The notes under the pieces were generated by a model. It was not told the origin of the DNA, did not search any database, and saw only the letters and a list, made by a program, of their open reading frames with translations. From the NCBI GenBank assembly GCA_050011535.1, contig JBEKIX010000005.1, forward strand, positions 15,931 through 79,930: 64,000 nt of DNA, written 5' to 3'. The position numbers and the translations under genes are program-made. The DNA is from JAFNAG01 sp050011535. GTDB lineage: Bacteria > Acidobacteriota > UBA6911. Positions 43,662 through 52,620 of this stretch are shown piece by piece (within the stretch, counting starts at the first letter, position 1; every line of letters starts with the position of its first letter).

Positions 43662-44918
43662 TTATTTCAGGCGCTCGATTTCGGCGCCGAGGCGGGCCAG
43701 CTTTGTTTCGATGTGGTCGTAGCCCCGGTCCAGGTGGTACACGCGATCCACGATGGTTTCACCTCTGGCGACCAGCCCTGCCAGCACCAGGGATGCGCTT
43801 GCTCGCAAGTCCGACGCCAGCACTTTAGCGCCGCTCAAAGGCCTGCCTCCCTTGACGATGGCGCGGCGGCCGTCGACGGTGATTTCCGCCCCCATGCGCA
43901 CCAGTTCGTGTGCGTGCAGGAACCGGTTTTCGAAGATCGTTTCGGTGATGACGGCGGTCCCGCCGCCTTGCGTCATCAGGGCCATGTACTGGGCTTGCAT
44001 GTCCGTCGCAAAGCCGGGATACGGAAGCGTGGTCAGGTCCTGAGACTGAATGGGATCGCGTCCCTGCACCCGGGCGGCGTCGGGCGCTTGGATCTGAATC
44101 CCGGCCCCGTTTCGTTCGAGCTGCGCGAGGAGCGAACCCATGTGATCCGGCCGGCAGTTGCATATTTCGACATCGCCGCGCGTAATCGCCGCTGCCACGG
44201 CGAAGGTACCGGCTTCGATGCGGTCAGCGATGATGCAGTGCCGGCAGCCGTGCAACTCATCGACGCCCTGGATTCGGATCGTGCGCGAGCCCTCTCCCTC
44301 GATGCGCGCCCCCATCTTCCGGAGGAGCTCCGCCAAATCGACCACCTCGGGTTCGCATGCGGCGTTGTCGAGCACGGTTTCGCCTCGTGCCAGACAGGCA
44401 GCCATCATCAGGTTCTCGGTCCCCGTCACGGTGACCGTGTCCATAAGAATCGTTGCGCCGCGGAGCTTTTCGCAGCGCGCCTCCACATAGCCGTGGACAA
44501 TTTCGCAGCGCGCCCCCATTTTTTCAAGGCCCATGATGTGGAGATTGACCGGGCGCGCACCGATCGCGCAGCCTCCCGGGAGGGAAACGCGCGCGCATCC
44601 GAAGCGCCCGACCAACGGCCCAAGCACGAGAATAGATGCGCGCATTGTCTTGACCAGCTCATAGGGCGCCTCAAGCGAGGAAATTCGCGCTGCCTTAAGC
44701 CGGGCAATCCCCAATGGGTCGATTTCAACATCGGCGCCCAATTCGGCCAGCAGGCGGCGTGTGGTGAATACGTCCTGTACGCGGGGAATGTTTTCGAGTT
44801 CCACGGTTTCCGCGGTAAGGAGTGCGGCAACCATGGCGGGAAGCGTCGCATTCTTCGCCCCGCTGATCTCCACGCGGCCCGACAGCGCTCTTCCACCCAC
44901 GACTCGAATCTTGTCCAT
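43662..44918 (-). CDS. murA: UDP-N-acetylglucosamine 1-carboxyvinyltransferase
   Basis: First committed step of peptidoglycan synthesis; transfers enolpyruvate to UDP-GlcNAc. 418 residues from the ATG at 44918. The N-terminus has ISGAKNATLPAMVAALLTAE with the conserved Lys. The loop SLPGGCAIGARPVNLHI carries the active-site Cys targeted by fosfomycin. Further motifs are TVTGTENLMMAA, DRIEAGTFAVAAAITRGD and YPGFATDMQAQYMALMT with catalytic Asp. A normal two-domain length. It lies in the prfA-prmC-murA order common in bacteria. Confidence 0.96.
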   Translation of the reverse strand: MDKIRVVGGRALSGRVEISGAKNATLPAMVAALLTAETVELENIPRVQDVFTTRRLLAELGADVEIDPLGIARLKAARISSLEAPYELVKTMRASILVLGPLVGRFGCARVSLPGGCAIGARPVNLHIMGLEKMGARCEIVHGYVEARCEKLRGATILMDTVTVTGTENLMMAACLARGETVLDNAACEPEVVDLAELLRKMGARIEGEGSRTIRIQGVDELHGCRHCIIADRIEAGTFAVAAAITRGDVEICNCRPDHMGSLLAQLERNGAGIQIQAPDAARVQGRDPIQSQDLTTLPYPGFATDMQAQYMALMTQGGGTAVITETIFENRFLHAHELVRMGAEITVDGRRAIVKGGRPLSGAKVLASDLRASASLVLAGLVARGETIVDRVYHLDRGYDHIETKLARLGAEIERLK

Positions 44919-45032
44919 ATCATCCCTCGTCAGAAACGGTGCGAAATATGGGACAGGTCCAATGCTGCTAACGTAAGCAAAACTCAAGAAGACGCCACGA
45001 ATTTCACAAATTCCACGTAATCTTCCATTCGC

Positions 45033-45917
45033 CTAGATTTTCCTGCGCGCGACGATGCAGCGCGAAATCCCTTGAATGTCTGCCGCAATTTCGTCCACGG
45101 CCAGACGCGCGCGCTCGGCGAGTTCCGCGACTTCAGGCGCCTGTCCGGCGCCGATTTCCAGCAGAAGCCGGCCTCCCGGAACGAGACGCATGGCGGCCTG
45201 CGGAATGATCCGGCGGCATGGATCGAGTCCCGACTCTCCCCCGAAGAGCGCCTGGAAGGGCTCATGATCCCTGACCACGATGGACAGATTGGGCATATCC
45301 TGTCCTGCCACATATGGCGGATTGGAGAGTATGAGATCGAAAATCGAACCTTCCGGAAAGCACTCGAGCAGGTCACTACAGACGAAGCCGATGCGCTCGC
45401 GCACGCCGAGCCGAATCGCGTTTTCCCGAGCCACGGCAAGGGCCTCCAGGGAGACGTCCGTCGCCCAGCCAACCGCATGCGGCGCTTCATGCGCCAGGGA
45501 GATCGCAATGCAGCCCGAACCCGTGCCCACATCTGCGAAGCGCACCGCGCCCCCATGGCTGCGCGCCAGTTCCAGTGCCTTTTCCACCAGGAGCTCGGTC
45601 TCCGGCCTGGGAATCAAGACCGCCGGAGTCACCCGGAACGAAAGCCCGAAAAACTCGCGCTTCCCCGTCACATATTGCAGCGGCTCACCCGCGACTCGCC
45701 TTTGCACAAGAAGCGAAAACTTCCCATATGCGCCAGAGGTCAGCTGATCCTGGATATGACCGAGAACGCGAGATCGTTCCCAGCCGAGAACATGAGCCAT
45801 GAGAATTTCGGCCGTAAGCCGGGGAGAATCCACGCCTGCGCGCGCGAGCGATTCACTCGCCCCGCGCAAGGCCAGCCAGATCGTACCGGGAATCTCCTGC
45901 CTCGACTCCGAGTCCAT
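45033..45917 (-). CDS. prmC: Peptide chain release factor N(5)-glutamine methyltransferase
   Basis: Methylates the Gln of the GGQ motif in release factors. 294 residues with a helical N-terminal domain (about 1-85) and a Rossmann methyltransferase domain. Motif I is FADVGTGSGCIAISLA (about 120-135) and the NPPY motif is in LILSNPPYVAGQDM (about 190), which binds the substrate glutamine. Encoded 43 bases downstream of prfA, its substrate gene. Confidence 0.95.
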   Translation of the reverse strand: MDSESRQEIPGTIWLALRGASESLARAGVDSPRLTAEILMAHVLGWERSRVLGHIQDQLTSGAYGKFSLLVQRRVAGEPLQYVTGKREFFGLSFRVTPAVLIPRPETELLVEKALELARSHGGAVRFADVGTGSGCIAISLAHEAPHAVGWATDVSLEALAVARENAIRLGVRERIGFVCSDLLECFPEGSIFDLILSNPPYVAGQDMPNLSIVVRDHEPFQALFGGESGLDPCRRIIPQAAMRLVPGGRLLLEIGAGQAPEVAELAERARLAVDEIAADIQGISRCIVARRKI

Positions 45918-45960
45918 TATGCCGGCTCGCGGAATGACGGGTTCATTCCCTCGTCATTCA

Positions 45961-47034
45961 TCAATTGCTACCTGCCTGCTTGAGTTTCTCCGCCTGAAAA
46001 TGAGTGATCAGGGCCTCAAGGATGGGATCCAGGCCGCCGTCCAGAACGCCGGCCAGATCGTGTGTGGTCAGCCCGATCCGATGATCAGTCACACGGTTCT
46101 GCGGGAAGTTGTAGGTTCGGATCTTCTCGCTGCGATCCCCGCTTCCCACCTGGTTGCGCCGGTTTTCCGCGATGGATTTCTGCTGCTCCTGGACGGCGAG
46201 GTCGTACAGGCGCGAACGCAACACGCGCATCGCCTTGGCCCGATTCTTGATTTGCGATTTTTCGTCCTGGCAAGACACGACCAACCCTGAAGGAAGATGC
46301 GTGATGCGCACCGCGGAATATGTGGTGTTTACCGATTGGCCACCCGGTCCGGAAGAACAGAAAGTGTCCGTGCGAATGTCCTTGGGATCTATTTTGATAT
46401 CGACGTCATCCGCCTCCGCCAAAACCGCGACCGTGGCAGCTGAAGTATGGATGCGGCCGCTGGCTTCGGTGGCTGGAACCCGTTGGACGCGATGCACGCC
46501 GCTCTCGTATTTGAGCTTGCTGTACACGCGGTCTCCCTCGACAATCGCGATGATCTCCTTGTAGCCGCCCACTTCCGAAATGTGCTCTTCCGTAACCTCC
46601 ACGCGCCACCCGCATTTTTCGGCGTGGCGGCTGTACATGCGGAATAGTTCGGCGGCAAACAGCGTAGCCTCGTCTCCTCCCGTCCCCGCGCGGATCTCCA
46701 GCAGGACGTTCTTCTCGTCGTTCGGATCCTTGGGCATCATGAGCCATTGGAGATTTTTCTGGCAAGCGCCGGCGCGCTCTTCCAGCGATGCCAGTTCCTC
46801 TTCCGCCATCTTGCGCATCTCGGGATCCGATTCGGAGTGGAGCAGCGATTTCGTTCCCTCGATGCCTTGGAGCAGATCCTTGTACTCCCGGAATCTTTCA
46901 ACGATCTCGGCCAACTCCCTGTGCTTCTTGGCGTGCTTCTGGTAGGTGGAAGGATTTGCCAGAACCTCCGGGTCCGCCAGCAGCCGGTTCAGTTCCTCGA
47001 ATTTTTGTTCCAGTTCGTTCAGCTTATCGATCAT
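45961..47034 (-). CDS. prfA: Peptide chain release factor 1
   Basis: Terminates translation at UAA/UAG. 357 residues from the ATG at 47034 (MIDKLNELEQKFEELNRLLA). The stop-codon-reading PAT motif occurs in RVPATEASGRIHTS (about 185-198). The peptidyl-hydrolysis GGQ loop is in CSSGPGGQSVNTTYSAV (about 230-240). The PAT tripeptide and the gene's position next to prmC separate it from RF2, whose gene usually carries a programmed frameshift. Confidence 0.96.
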   Translation of the reverse strand: MIDKLNELEQKFEELNRLLADPEVLANPSTYQKHAKKHRELAEIVERFREYKDLLQGIEGTKSLLHSESDPEMRKMAEEELASLEERAGACQKNLQWLMMPKDPNDEKNVLLEIRAGTGGDEATLFAAELFRMYSRHAEKCGWRVEVTEEHISEVGGYKEIIAIVEGDRVYSKLKYESGVHRVQRVPATEASGRIHTSAATVAVLAEADDVDIKIDPKDIRTDTFCSSGPGGQSVNTTYSAVRITHLPSGLVVSCQDEKSQIKNRAKAMRVLRSRLYDLAVQEQQKSIAENRRNQVGSGDRSEKIRTYNFPQNRVTDHRIGLTTHDLAGVLDGGLDPILEALITHFQAEKLKQAGSN

Positions 47035-47104
47035 GGGGTTATCCGTTGAGATTATAGGATATATCCCGGATTCCAGCCAGGAAGGGCGCGATGGGGGAGG
47101 GCCG

Positions 47105-48079
47105 CTAAGCCGCGGCCTGAGCTTCGCGAGCCTTGACGCTGTCCAGCTCCAGCGCTTCCTGCAGCGCGCGGATCGCCACTTCCAGCTGATCATCGCTCGG
47201 AGGCTTGGTTGTAACTCGCTGCAGAGTCAGGCCCGGAAGAACGATCAGCCGGAAAAAACCGCGCTGGGCGCGGGGCGCAGACAAGCGGATCAGTTCGTAG
47301 GACAGGCCGGAGATTATCGGAATCAGGATCACGCGGGACAGGAAGATGGCCCAAAAGGCCTTGAACTTGAAAATGGAAAAAACCACGATGCTGACCACCA
47401 TGACGAAGAGCAGGAAACTGGTGCCGCAACGCGGGTGCAATGTCGACTTCCTGCGCGCGTTCTCGACCGTCAGCTCCTCTTTCGCCTCCCAGGTGAAAAC
47501 AACCTTGTGTTCAGCGCCGTGGTACTGAAATACGCGCTTGATATCCTTCATTGTGCTGATCAGCAGGATGTAGGCAAGGAAAAAGACGACGCGAATCATG
47601 CCGTCGACCAGATTGAACACGAACCAATTGTGGACGGCCGCGAAATAATTCTTCAGCCAGGTTGTGATCCAGAGCGGCGCCAGGATGAAGACCGCGACGG
47701 CCACGACCGCGGCAGCGCCCATGGACAGTGCCGTCGGGAGCCATCCGCCTTCCGGAGCCGCTGCGGCCGGTTCCGCGCCGGCGGTTTCCGACTTTGGCGC
47801 CGCGTCGGCCATTGCCGCGTTGAACGAAAAGTTCAGCGTGCTGATGCCGAGCATAAGAGATTGCACCAGGACCGCGAATCCCCGAATGATAGGCCAGGTG
47901 AGAGGTTTCCAGAGATCCGCCAGGCGGCGCACTGCTTCCTTCTTGATCGCCATGGAACCATCCGCGCGGCGCACCGCGACGGCATAGGCATACGGCGTGC
48001 GCATCATGACGCCTTCGATCACAGCCTGCCCGCCGACAAGAATGTCTTCCGGCGAGCCTTTTGTACCGCTTCCTGGCAT
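47105..48079 (-). CDS. DUF1385 family membrane protein
   Basis: 324 residues from the ATG at 48079, behind GAGAGG. The family N-terminus VGGQAVIEGVMMRTPYAYAV (about 12-31) and YHGAEHKVVFTWE (about 180-192) with Glu/His residues are conserved. LHPRCGTSFLLFVMVVSIVV begins a membrane pair. About five to six hydrophobic segments are visible. An Ala/Pro/Glu-rich linker (about 95-112) is unusual. The family's biochemical role is unknown, but it is often encoded between rpmE and prfA, as here. Confidence 0.88.
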   Translation of the reverse strand: MPGSGTKGSPEDILVGGQAVIEGVMMRTPYAYAVAVRRADGSMAIKKEAVRRLADLWKPLTWPIIRGFAVLVQSLMLGISTLNFSFNAAMADAAPKSETAGAEPAAAAPEGGWLPTALSMGAAAVVAVAVFILAPLWITTWLKNYFAAVHNWFVFNLVDGMIRVVFFLAYILLISTMKDIKRVFQYHGAEHKVVFTWEAKEELTVENARRKSTLHPRCGTSFLLFVMVVSIVVFSIFKFKAFWAIFLSRVILIPIISGLSYELIRLSAPRAQRGFFRLIVLPGLTLQRVTTKPPSDDQLEVAIRALQEALELDSVKAREAQAAA

Positions 48080-48104
48080 GAAACGACCTCTCACGTCAGC
48101 AACG

Positions 48105-48305
48105 TTACTTCTTGCCGTACTTCTTCTGGAATTTTTCAATGCGTCCGGCGGTGTCGATCAACTTCTGCTTGCCGGTAAAGAAAGGATGACAGGCTGAGCA
48201 GATCTCCAGGCGTATTTCTTTCTTCGTGGAACGGGTCTCGAATTGATTCCCGCAGGCGCAACTTACCATCACTTTGTGATATTGGGGATGTATATCCTTT
48301 TTCAT
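48105..48305 (-). CDS. rpmE: 50S ribosomal protein L31
   Basis: 66-residue ribosomal protein starting KKDIHPQYHKVMVSCACGN. The pattern VSCACGN...ICSACHPFFTGKQ gives the four-residue zinc site (C+ type). The C-terminus IEKFQKKYGKK is typical. First gene of the minus-strand rpmE-DUF1385-prfA-prmC-murA block, divergent from rpsA across a 338-base gap. Confidence 0.96.
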   Translation of the reverse strand: MKKDIHPQYHKVMVSCACGNQFETRSTKKEIRLEICSACHPFFTGKQKLIDTAGRIEKFQKKYGKK

Positions 48306-48433
48306 ACGGACCTCGCAAAACTTTGGATTATACCAAAAGCCGCTGGAAGGCGAGGTACAAAAAACGCGTTGTCGTGATTTATGAGCTGCCCGACATCGAT
48401 GTGTCGTCCGCTAATTGTTACAAAAACACGTAC

Positions 48434-48463
48434 TTGACAATGGTCGAAGGCTTAAGGTATAAA
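48434..48463 (+). promoter_or_regulatory. Strong promoter upstream of rpsA
   Basis: TTGACA (48434-48439) and TATAAA (48458-48463) are 18 bases apart and read toward rpsA, giving a leader of about 170 bases. A second TATAAT-like hexamer lies near 48573-48578. This accounts for the core of the gap 48306-48643. Confidence 0.75.
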
Positions 48464-48480
48464 AGTCGGTCTTTATTCTT

Positions 48481-48570
48481 GTGATCGAAGGAATGTTAAC
48501 CCTTGGTATCATTTCAGGCTTGGCACCTAAACTCTGCGGGTAATCCGCTTCTATTCCCACCGGATCACAG
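48481..48570 (+). ncRNA. Structured leader candidate of rpsA
   Basis: The leader can close with GTGATC (about 48481-48486) pairing GATCAC (about 48563-48568). An inner hairpin GCGG-gtaat-CCGC lies near 48537-48549. It starts shortly after the predicted transcription start. S1 is known to autoregulate in some bacteria, but no homologous leader is recognised here, so this is only a structural observation. Confidence 0.3.
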
Positions 48571-48643
48571 GGCTATAATCGAATTCATGAAGATCCTGAA
48601 CAGGTGCTGTAGGGGCCGGTTCGGGTCAATTTAGGAGGAGAGA

Positions 48644-50431
48644 ATGTCATCGGATATCAACGACGCGCAGACAACCGCAGGAGGTTCTGCGGAAGGAAGC
48701 GCCCCATCCCGGGCGCAGTCCCACCCGGCCGCCGAGCACCAGGATGAAAACAGCTTTGAAGCGCTTCTCGCGGCGCACGAAGGAAGAACTCAGAGCTTCT
48801 CCGAGGGGGAGGTGATCCGTGGAAAGGTCATCGCGATTTCAGGTGGCGGAGTCATAGTAGATGTTGGCTTCAAGTCCGAGGGGATTATCCCCGTCGCGCA
48901 ATTCACGGACGAACAGGGCCGCGTCGGCATCAAGGTCGGCGATGCCGTCGATGTGTTTCTGGAGCAGACGGAAGATTCGGAAGGTTATGTCGTGCTCTCG
49001 CGCGAAAAGGCCGAGCGCATGAAGATCTGGGACGAGATCGAGCGCGCCTATCGAGAAGGCACGACGGTCAAGGGCCGCGTGATCGAGCGCATCAAGGGCG
49101 GCCTGGCAGTGGACGTGGGCGTGCGCGCCTTCCTGCCGGGATCGCAGATCGACCTCCGTCCAGTGCGAAACCTGGACAGCCTGCGCGGTGAAGAGTTCGA
49201 GATGCGTGTCATCAAGGTCAACAAGAAACGAGGCAACATCGTCCTTTCCCGTAAGGCAGTCCTCGAAGAGTCGATGAAGGAAGAAAAGGCCAAGACCCTC
49301 GAGGTGCTCGAGGACGGGAAAGTGATGGAAGGCATCGTCAAGAACATTACCGACTACGGCGCCTTCATCGATCTCGGCGGCGTCGACGGACTGCTCCATA
49401 TCACGGACATGTCCTGGGGCCGCGTCAATCACCCCTCCGAGCTGTTCAACGTGGGAGACAAGCTGAATGTCAAGGTCATCAAGTTCAACCGCGAGGACGG
49501 CCGGGTTTCGCTGGGCTACAAGCAGCTCACCGAGGACCCTTGGCTTCATGCCGACATGCGCTACCCCAAGAACCTGCGCGTGCAGGGAAAGGTCGTCAGC
49601 CTGACCGACTATGGCGCTTTCGTCGAGCTGGAACCGGGCATCGAGGGATTGATTCACATCTCGGAAATGACCTGGAACAAGCGCGTCAAACATCCGTCCA
49701 AGATCGTGAGCGTCGGTGATTCGGTGGAAGTCGCGGTCCTGGACATCGACATCGATGCGCGTAGAATCTCGCTCGGCTTGAAGCAGACCGAGCCGAATCC
49801 CTGGGATGTCATCGAGTCGCGCTACGCTCCGGGCACCGTCATCACCGGGAAGGTGCGCAACGTTACCGATTTCGGCACATTTATTGAGGTCGAGGAAGGC
49901 ATCGACGGTCTGGTCCATGTCTCGGACATGTCCTGGACGAAGCGGATCAAGCACCCCTCAGAAATGCTCAAAAAAGGTGACGAGGTCCAGGCAGTCATCC
50001 TCAGCATCGATGCGGCGAATCAGAAGCTCAGCCTGGGAATCAAGCAACTCGAGCCCGATCGCTGGGAAGACTGGTTCAGCAGGCACCAGCTCGGCCAGGC
50101 CGTGCGCGGCAAGATCGCGCGCATGACCAATTTCGGCGCCTTCGTGGAGCTCGAGGAAGGAATTGAGGGCTTGTGCCACGTGTCCGAACTGGACGACAAG
50201 CACATCGAAAAGCCCACGGAATTCCTCAACGTCGGGCAGGAAGTGGAAATGAGGATCATCAAGCTCAACCTGCAGGAGAAAAAAATCGGGCTGAGCTTGA
50301 AGGCAATGAAGGAGGACGAGCCGAGGCTGGAATTCACCTCCTACATGGCTTCGGCCGATTCCGGCAATGCATCGATGGGAGAGCGTCTCGGCGATCAGTT
50401 GCAGCGCCTGAAGAAGCCCAGCACCGACTGA
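48644..50431 (+). CDS. rpsA: 30S ribosomal protein S1
   Basis: mRNA-binding ribosomal protein with six S1 OB-fold repeats in 595 residues, starting near residues 47, 135, 222, 306, 392 and 480 (for example GKVIAISGGGVIVDVGFKSE and GKVRNVTDFGTFIEVEEGID). The first two are the divergent ribosome-binding repeats; the later four are RNA-binding. The N-terminus has a disordered Ser/Ala/Gln/Glu extension of about 40 residues. The ATG follows AGGAGGAGAG. It is followed 25 bases later by sppA. Confidence 0.96.
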   Translation: MSSDINDAQTTAGGSAEGSAPSRAQSHPAAEHQDENSFEALLAAHEGRTQSFSEGEVIRGKVIAISGGGVIVDVGFKSEGIIPVAQFTDEQGRVGIKVGDAVDVFLEQTEDSEGYVVLSREKAERMKIWDEIERAYREGTTVKGRVIERIKGGLAVDVGVRAFLPGSQIDLRPVRNLDSLRGEEFEMRVIKVNKKRGNIVLSRKAVLEESMKEEKAKTLEVLEDGKVMEGIVKNITDYGAFIDLGGVDGLLHITDMSWGRVNHPSELFNVGDKLNVKVIKFNREDGRVSLGYKQLTEDPWLHADMRYPKNLRVQGKVVSLTDYGAFVELEPGIEGLIHISEMTWNKRVKHPSKIVSVGDSVEVAVLDIDIDARRISLGLKQTEPNPWDVIESRYAPGTVITGKVRNVTDFGTFIEVEEGIDGLVHVSDMSWTKRIKHPSEMLKKGDEVQAVILSIDAANQKLSLGIKQLEPDRWEDWFSRHQLGQAVRGKIARMTNFGAFVELEEGIEGLCHVSELDDKHIEKPTEFLNVGQEVEMRIIKLNLQEKKIGLSLKAMKEDEPRLEFTSYMASADSGNASMGERLGDQLQRLKKPSTD

Positions 50432-50456
50432 TCCCTGGTCGGCAGGATTTGAACCC

Positions 50457-51362
50457 ATGCCTGAACGGCGATCCAATCTCTTGCTTTGGCTTGTGGTGGG
50501 GGGAGGTGCGCTGCTTTTCTTCGCGATCTCCCTCTTCGCGCTCGTCCTGTTTTTTTCCAACGGCAGTTCTTCCTCTCTTTCTTTCTCCAGCAACGCGGTT
50601 GCGGTGATCGATATCGAGGGGATCCTCGTCGACTCGAAGGATTTCGTGGATGAACTCAAGGACGTCGGCGGGTCCTCAGCCGTGCGCGCCGTGGTCCTGC
50701 GCATCGACAGTCCGGGAGGAGGTGTCGCGGCCTCCCAGGAAATGTCCGCGGCAGTCCGCAAGTTCCGGACGGAAACTCACAAGAAAGTCGTCGTCAGCAT
50801 GGCGTCCGTAGCCGCTTCCGGTGGCTATTACGTCGCATGCGCGGCGGACAGGATTTATGCAAATCCCGGCACGGTCACCGGCAGCATCGGAGTGATTGCC
50901 GAGTGGTACAACTACGGAGATCTGCTGAAGTGGGCCAGGCTCCAGGACGTGGTTTTCAAGAGCGGCGAGTTCAAGGATTCCGGATCTCCAACACGCGCGC
51001 TCACCGACGCCGAAAAGCATTACTTTCAGAATCTCATCGATAATATGTATGCCCAGTTCGTCAAGGACGTGGCCACAAGCCGGAAAATGAATGAGGCCGA
51101 CGTCCGCAAGCTGGCCGACGGCCGCGTCTATACCGGCCAGGAGGCCAAAAACAACGGCCTGGTGGATGAGCTGGGAACGCTTCAGGATGCCGTTGCCGCG
51201 GCCGCCAAATTGGGCGGCATCCTAGGCGAGCCGCGGGTCGTCACGCCGCCAAAGAAGAAGATTTCCATTCTTGATTTGCTCCTGGGAGACACTCAGTCCT
51301 TGCTTCACTTGAATCCCGATAAATCCGAGTCTCACATACGATTTCAATATCTTTGGAGATGA
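50457..51362 (+). CDS. sppA: Signal peptide peptidase SppA (S49 serine protease)
   Basis: Membrane-bound protease that degrades cleaved signal peptides. 301 residues, the short single-domain form. A membrane anchor lies near residues 9-33. IDSPGGGVAASQEM (about 82-95), SVAASGGYYVACAADRIYAN with the nucleophilic Ser near 120, and GTVTGSIGVI follow. The catalytic Lys is probably in the FVKDVATSRKM segment (about 205). GRVYTGQEAKNNGLVDELG completes the family pattern. It is cotranscribed with rpsA and the HU-like gene. Confidence 0.93.
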   Translation: MPERRSNLLLWLVVGGGALLFFAISLFALVLFFSNGSSSSLSFSSNAVAVIDIEGILVDSKDFVDELKDVGGSSAVRAVVLRIDSPGGGVAASQEMSAAVRKFRTETHKKVVVSMASVAASGGYYVACAADRIYANPGTVTGSIGVIAEWYNYGDLLKWARLQDVVFKSGEFKDSGSPTRALTDAEKHYFQNLIDNMYAQFVKDVATSRKMNEADVRKLADGRVYTGQEAKNNGLVDELGTLQDAVAAAAKLGGILGEPRVVTPPKKKISILDLLLGDTQSLLHLNPDKSESHIRFQYLWR

Positions 51363-51372
51363 TTGGAGACGA

Positions 51373-51654
51373 ATGGTAATGACAAAAGCAGAATTGGTTG
51401 AAGAAGTCGCCAGCCAGTCGGATTTGACTAAGAAGGATGCCGAGGTGATAGTGCAGACCGTCCTGGACAGCATCACCGATTCCCTGCAACGCGGCGAGAA
51501 AATCGAACTTCGCGGCTTCGGATCTTTTCGCATCCGTAACCGCGCTTCCCGGCAGGGCCGGAATCCAAAAACCGGAAGTGGTGTCACGGTTCCTGCGAAA
51601 AAGGTGCCCTATTTCAAGCCCGGCAAGGAAATCAAGGATCTGATCAACCTCTGA
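51373..51654 (+). CDS. HU/IHF-family DNA-bending protein
   Basis: 93 residues, nearly all the HU fold. The helical N-terminus is TKAELVEEVASQSDLTKKDA, then ELRGFGSFRIRNRASRQGRN, and the beta-arm tip GRNPKTGSGVTVPAKKVPYF with its intercalating Pro. IHF-alpha-like features (GSFRIRNR...RNPKTG) are shared with HU, so the subgroup is uncertain. Starts at 51373 or 51379 are both possible. Its stop shares a base with the next start (TGATGG). Position next to oriC is compatible with a role there. Confidence 0.92.
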   Translation: MVMTKAELVEEVASQSDLTKKDAEVIVQTVLDSITDSLQRGEKIELRGFGSFRIRNRASRQGRNPKTGSGVTVPAKKVPYFKPGKEIKDLINL

Positions 51655-52148
51655 TGGACCGCTTGTGGACGCCCTGGCGCTATGACTACATAAGCAGGAT
51701 CGACCGTGCCGACACCGGCTGCGTCTTTTGCCGGATCTTTGCGGAAAAGGAAAAGGACGCCGAGAACTTCGTCCTTTTTCGCGGCAAAGCGATTTTTGCA
51801 ATCCTGAATCTGTTTCCTTACACGGTTGGTCACCTGCTGATCATCGTTAACCGGCACATCGCCCGGCTGGGAGAAGCCGCGAACGAAGAGCTTCACGCCA
51901 TCCTAGAGACGGCCCGAGCCTGCGAAACCGCCCTGCAGGCCGAATATCACCCCGAAGGGTTTAACCTGGGATTTAACATCGGCAGCACTGCAGGCGCGGG
52001 AGTCGACCGGCATTTGCACATGCACGTGCTGCCTCGCTGGACAGGAGACGCAAATTTCCTCTCTGTGGTATCGGAAACGCGGGTCCTCCCCGAGGAGCTT
52101 GCCACAACCCGCCGCCGCCTGCTGCCTTACTTCCGCGACCTTGAATGA
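51654..52148 (+). CDS. HIT-family protein (Ap4A hydrolase/phosphorylase-like)
   Basis: 164 residues. RLWTPWRYDYIS and CVFCRIFAEKEKDAENFVLF form the N-terminus with a CxxC zinc pair. FPYTVGHLLIIVNRHIARLG precedes the triad DRHLHMHVLPRW (about 120-131). This longer branch is linked to dinucleoside polyphosphate cleavage. It differs clearly from the HINT-type protein at 43.3 kb. Last gene before oriC, overlapping the HU-like gene by one base. Confidence 0.92.
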   Translation: MDRLWTPWRYDYISRIDRADTGCVFCRIFAEKEKDAENFVLFRGKAIFAILNLFPYTVGHLLIIVNRHIARLGEAANEELHAILETARACETALQAEYHPEGFNLGFNIGSTAGAGVDRHLHMHVLPRWTGDANFLSVVSETRVLPEELATTRRRLLPYFRDLE

Positions 52149-52620
52149 CGCGCCTTTCCACATTGGAATCCGCTCATCTGAATGCAGTCTCCTGCAGTTT
52201 TTTGCATCGAAAGCAAGTGAAAAATTGCTTTTTCCACAATCTATATCGGGTGTCTTTTCCGCGACCGCCTGCCATCGACCTCCGGAGCATGCGATGACGC
52301 AAAACCCGCGCCAGGAGCGGGTTTTGAGCGCATCACCGCAAATTTTTTTTGCTGATCTTTTTTTGTTGCATGGAAAAAATGTGTGTGTTACTTTTCGTGC
52401 GTCGTTGGGTCGAATCGCTTCGAGTTACCCCCAAGGGGTAGACACATTGAAAATCCCCCGAATTTGAGGTCTCGGGGCAGTAGGGAGGGAAAAAGTACCC
52501 GCTGCTCGCCGGGGGTGGTGTGTTTTTCCACAGCTGTGGAAATCTTTGTGGAATTTTAGGCGCATTCAATGGAGATTTCGCGATCCTCCGTTGCAAATTT
52601 GAGTCTCCTAAGAGTGTCGT
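52149..52620. other. Replication origin region upstream of dnaA
   Basis: No gene fits this 472-base gap. DnaA-box-like 9-mers (consensus TTWTNCACA) occur at 52230-52238 (TTTTCCACA) and 52524-52532 (TTTTCCACA). Reverse near-matches lie at 52535-52543 and 52547-52555. AT-rich, T-tract-rich sequence with GTGTGTG runs from about 52340 to 52400. A GC-rich hairpin sits at 52301-52325. Placement directly before dnaA fits oriC or its dnaA-proximal half. Confidence 0.75.
52301..52325 (+). terminator. Intrinsic terminator-like hairpin after the HIT gene
   Basis: AAAACCCGC (52301-52309) pairs with GCGGGTTTT (52317-52325) across a 7-base loop, with the right arm ending in T4. It lies about 150 bases past the HIT stop and could insulate the origin from transcription. 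Confidence 0.55.

Noticed and set aside
44992..45020. CCACGAATTTCACAAATTCCACG-like stretch between murA and prmC as a repeat element
   Set aside because: Only one short, one-sided copy is visible here and no inverted partner; too little evidence.
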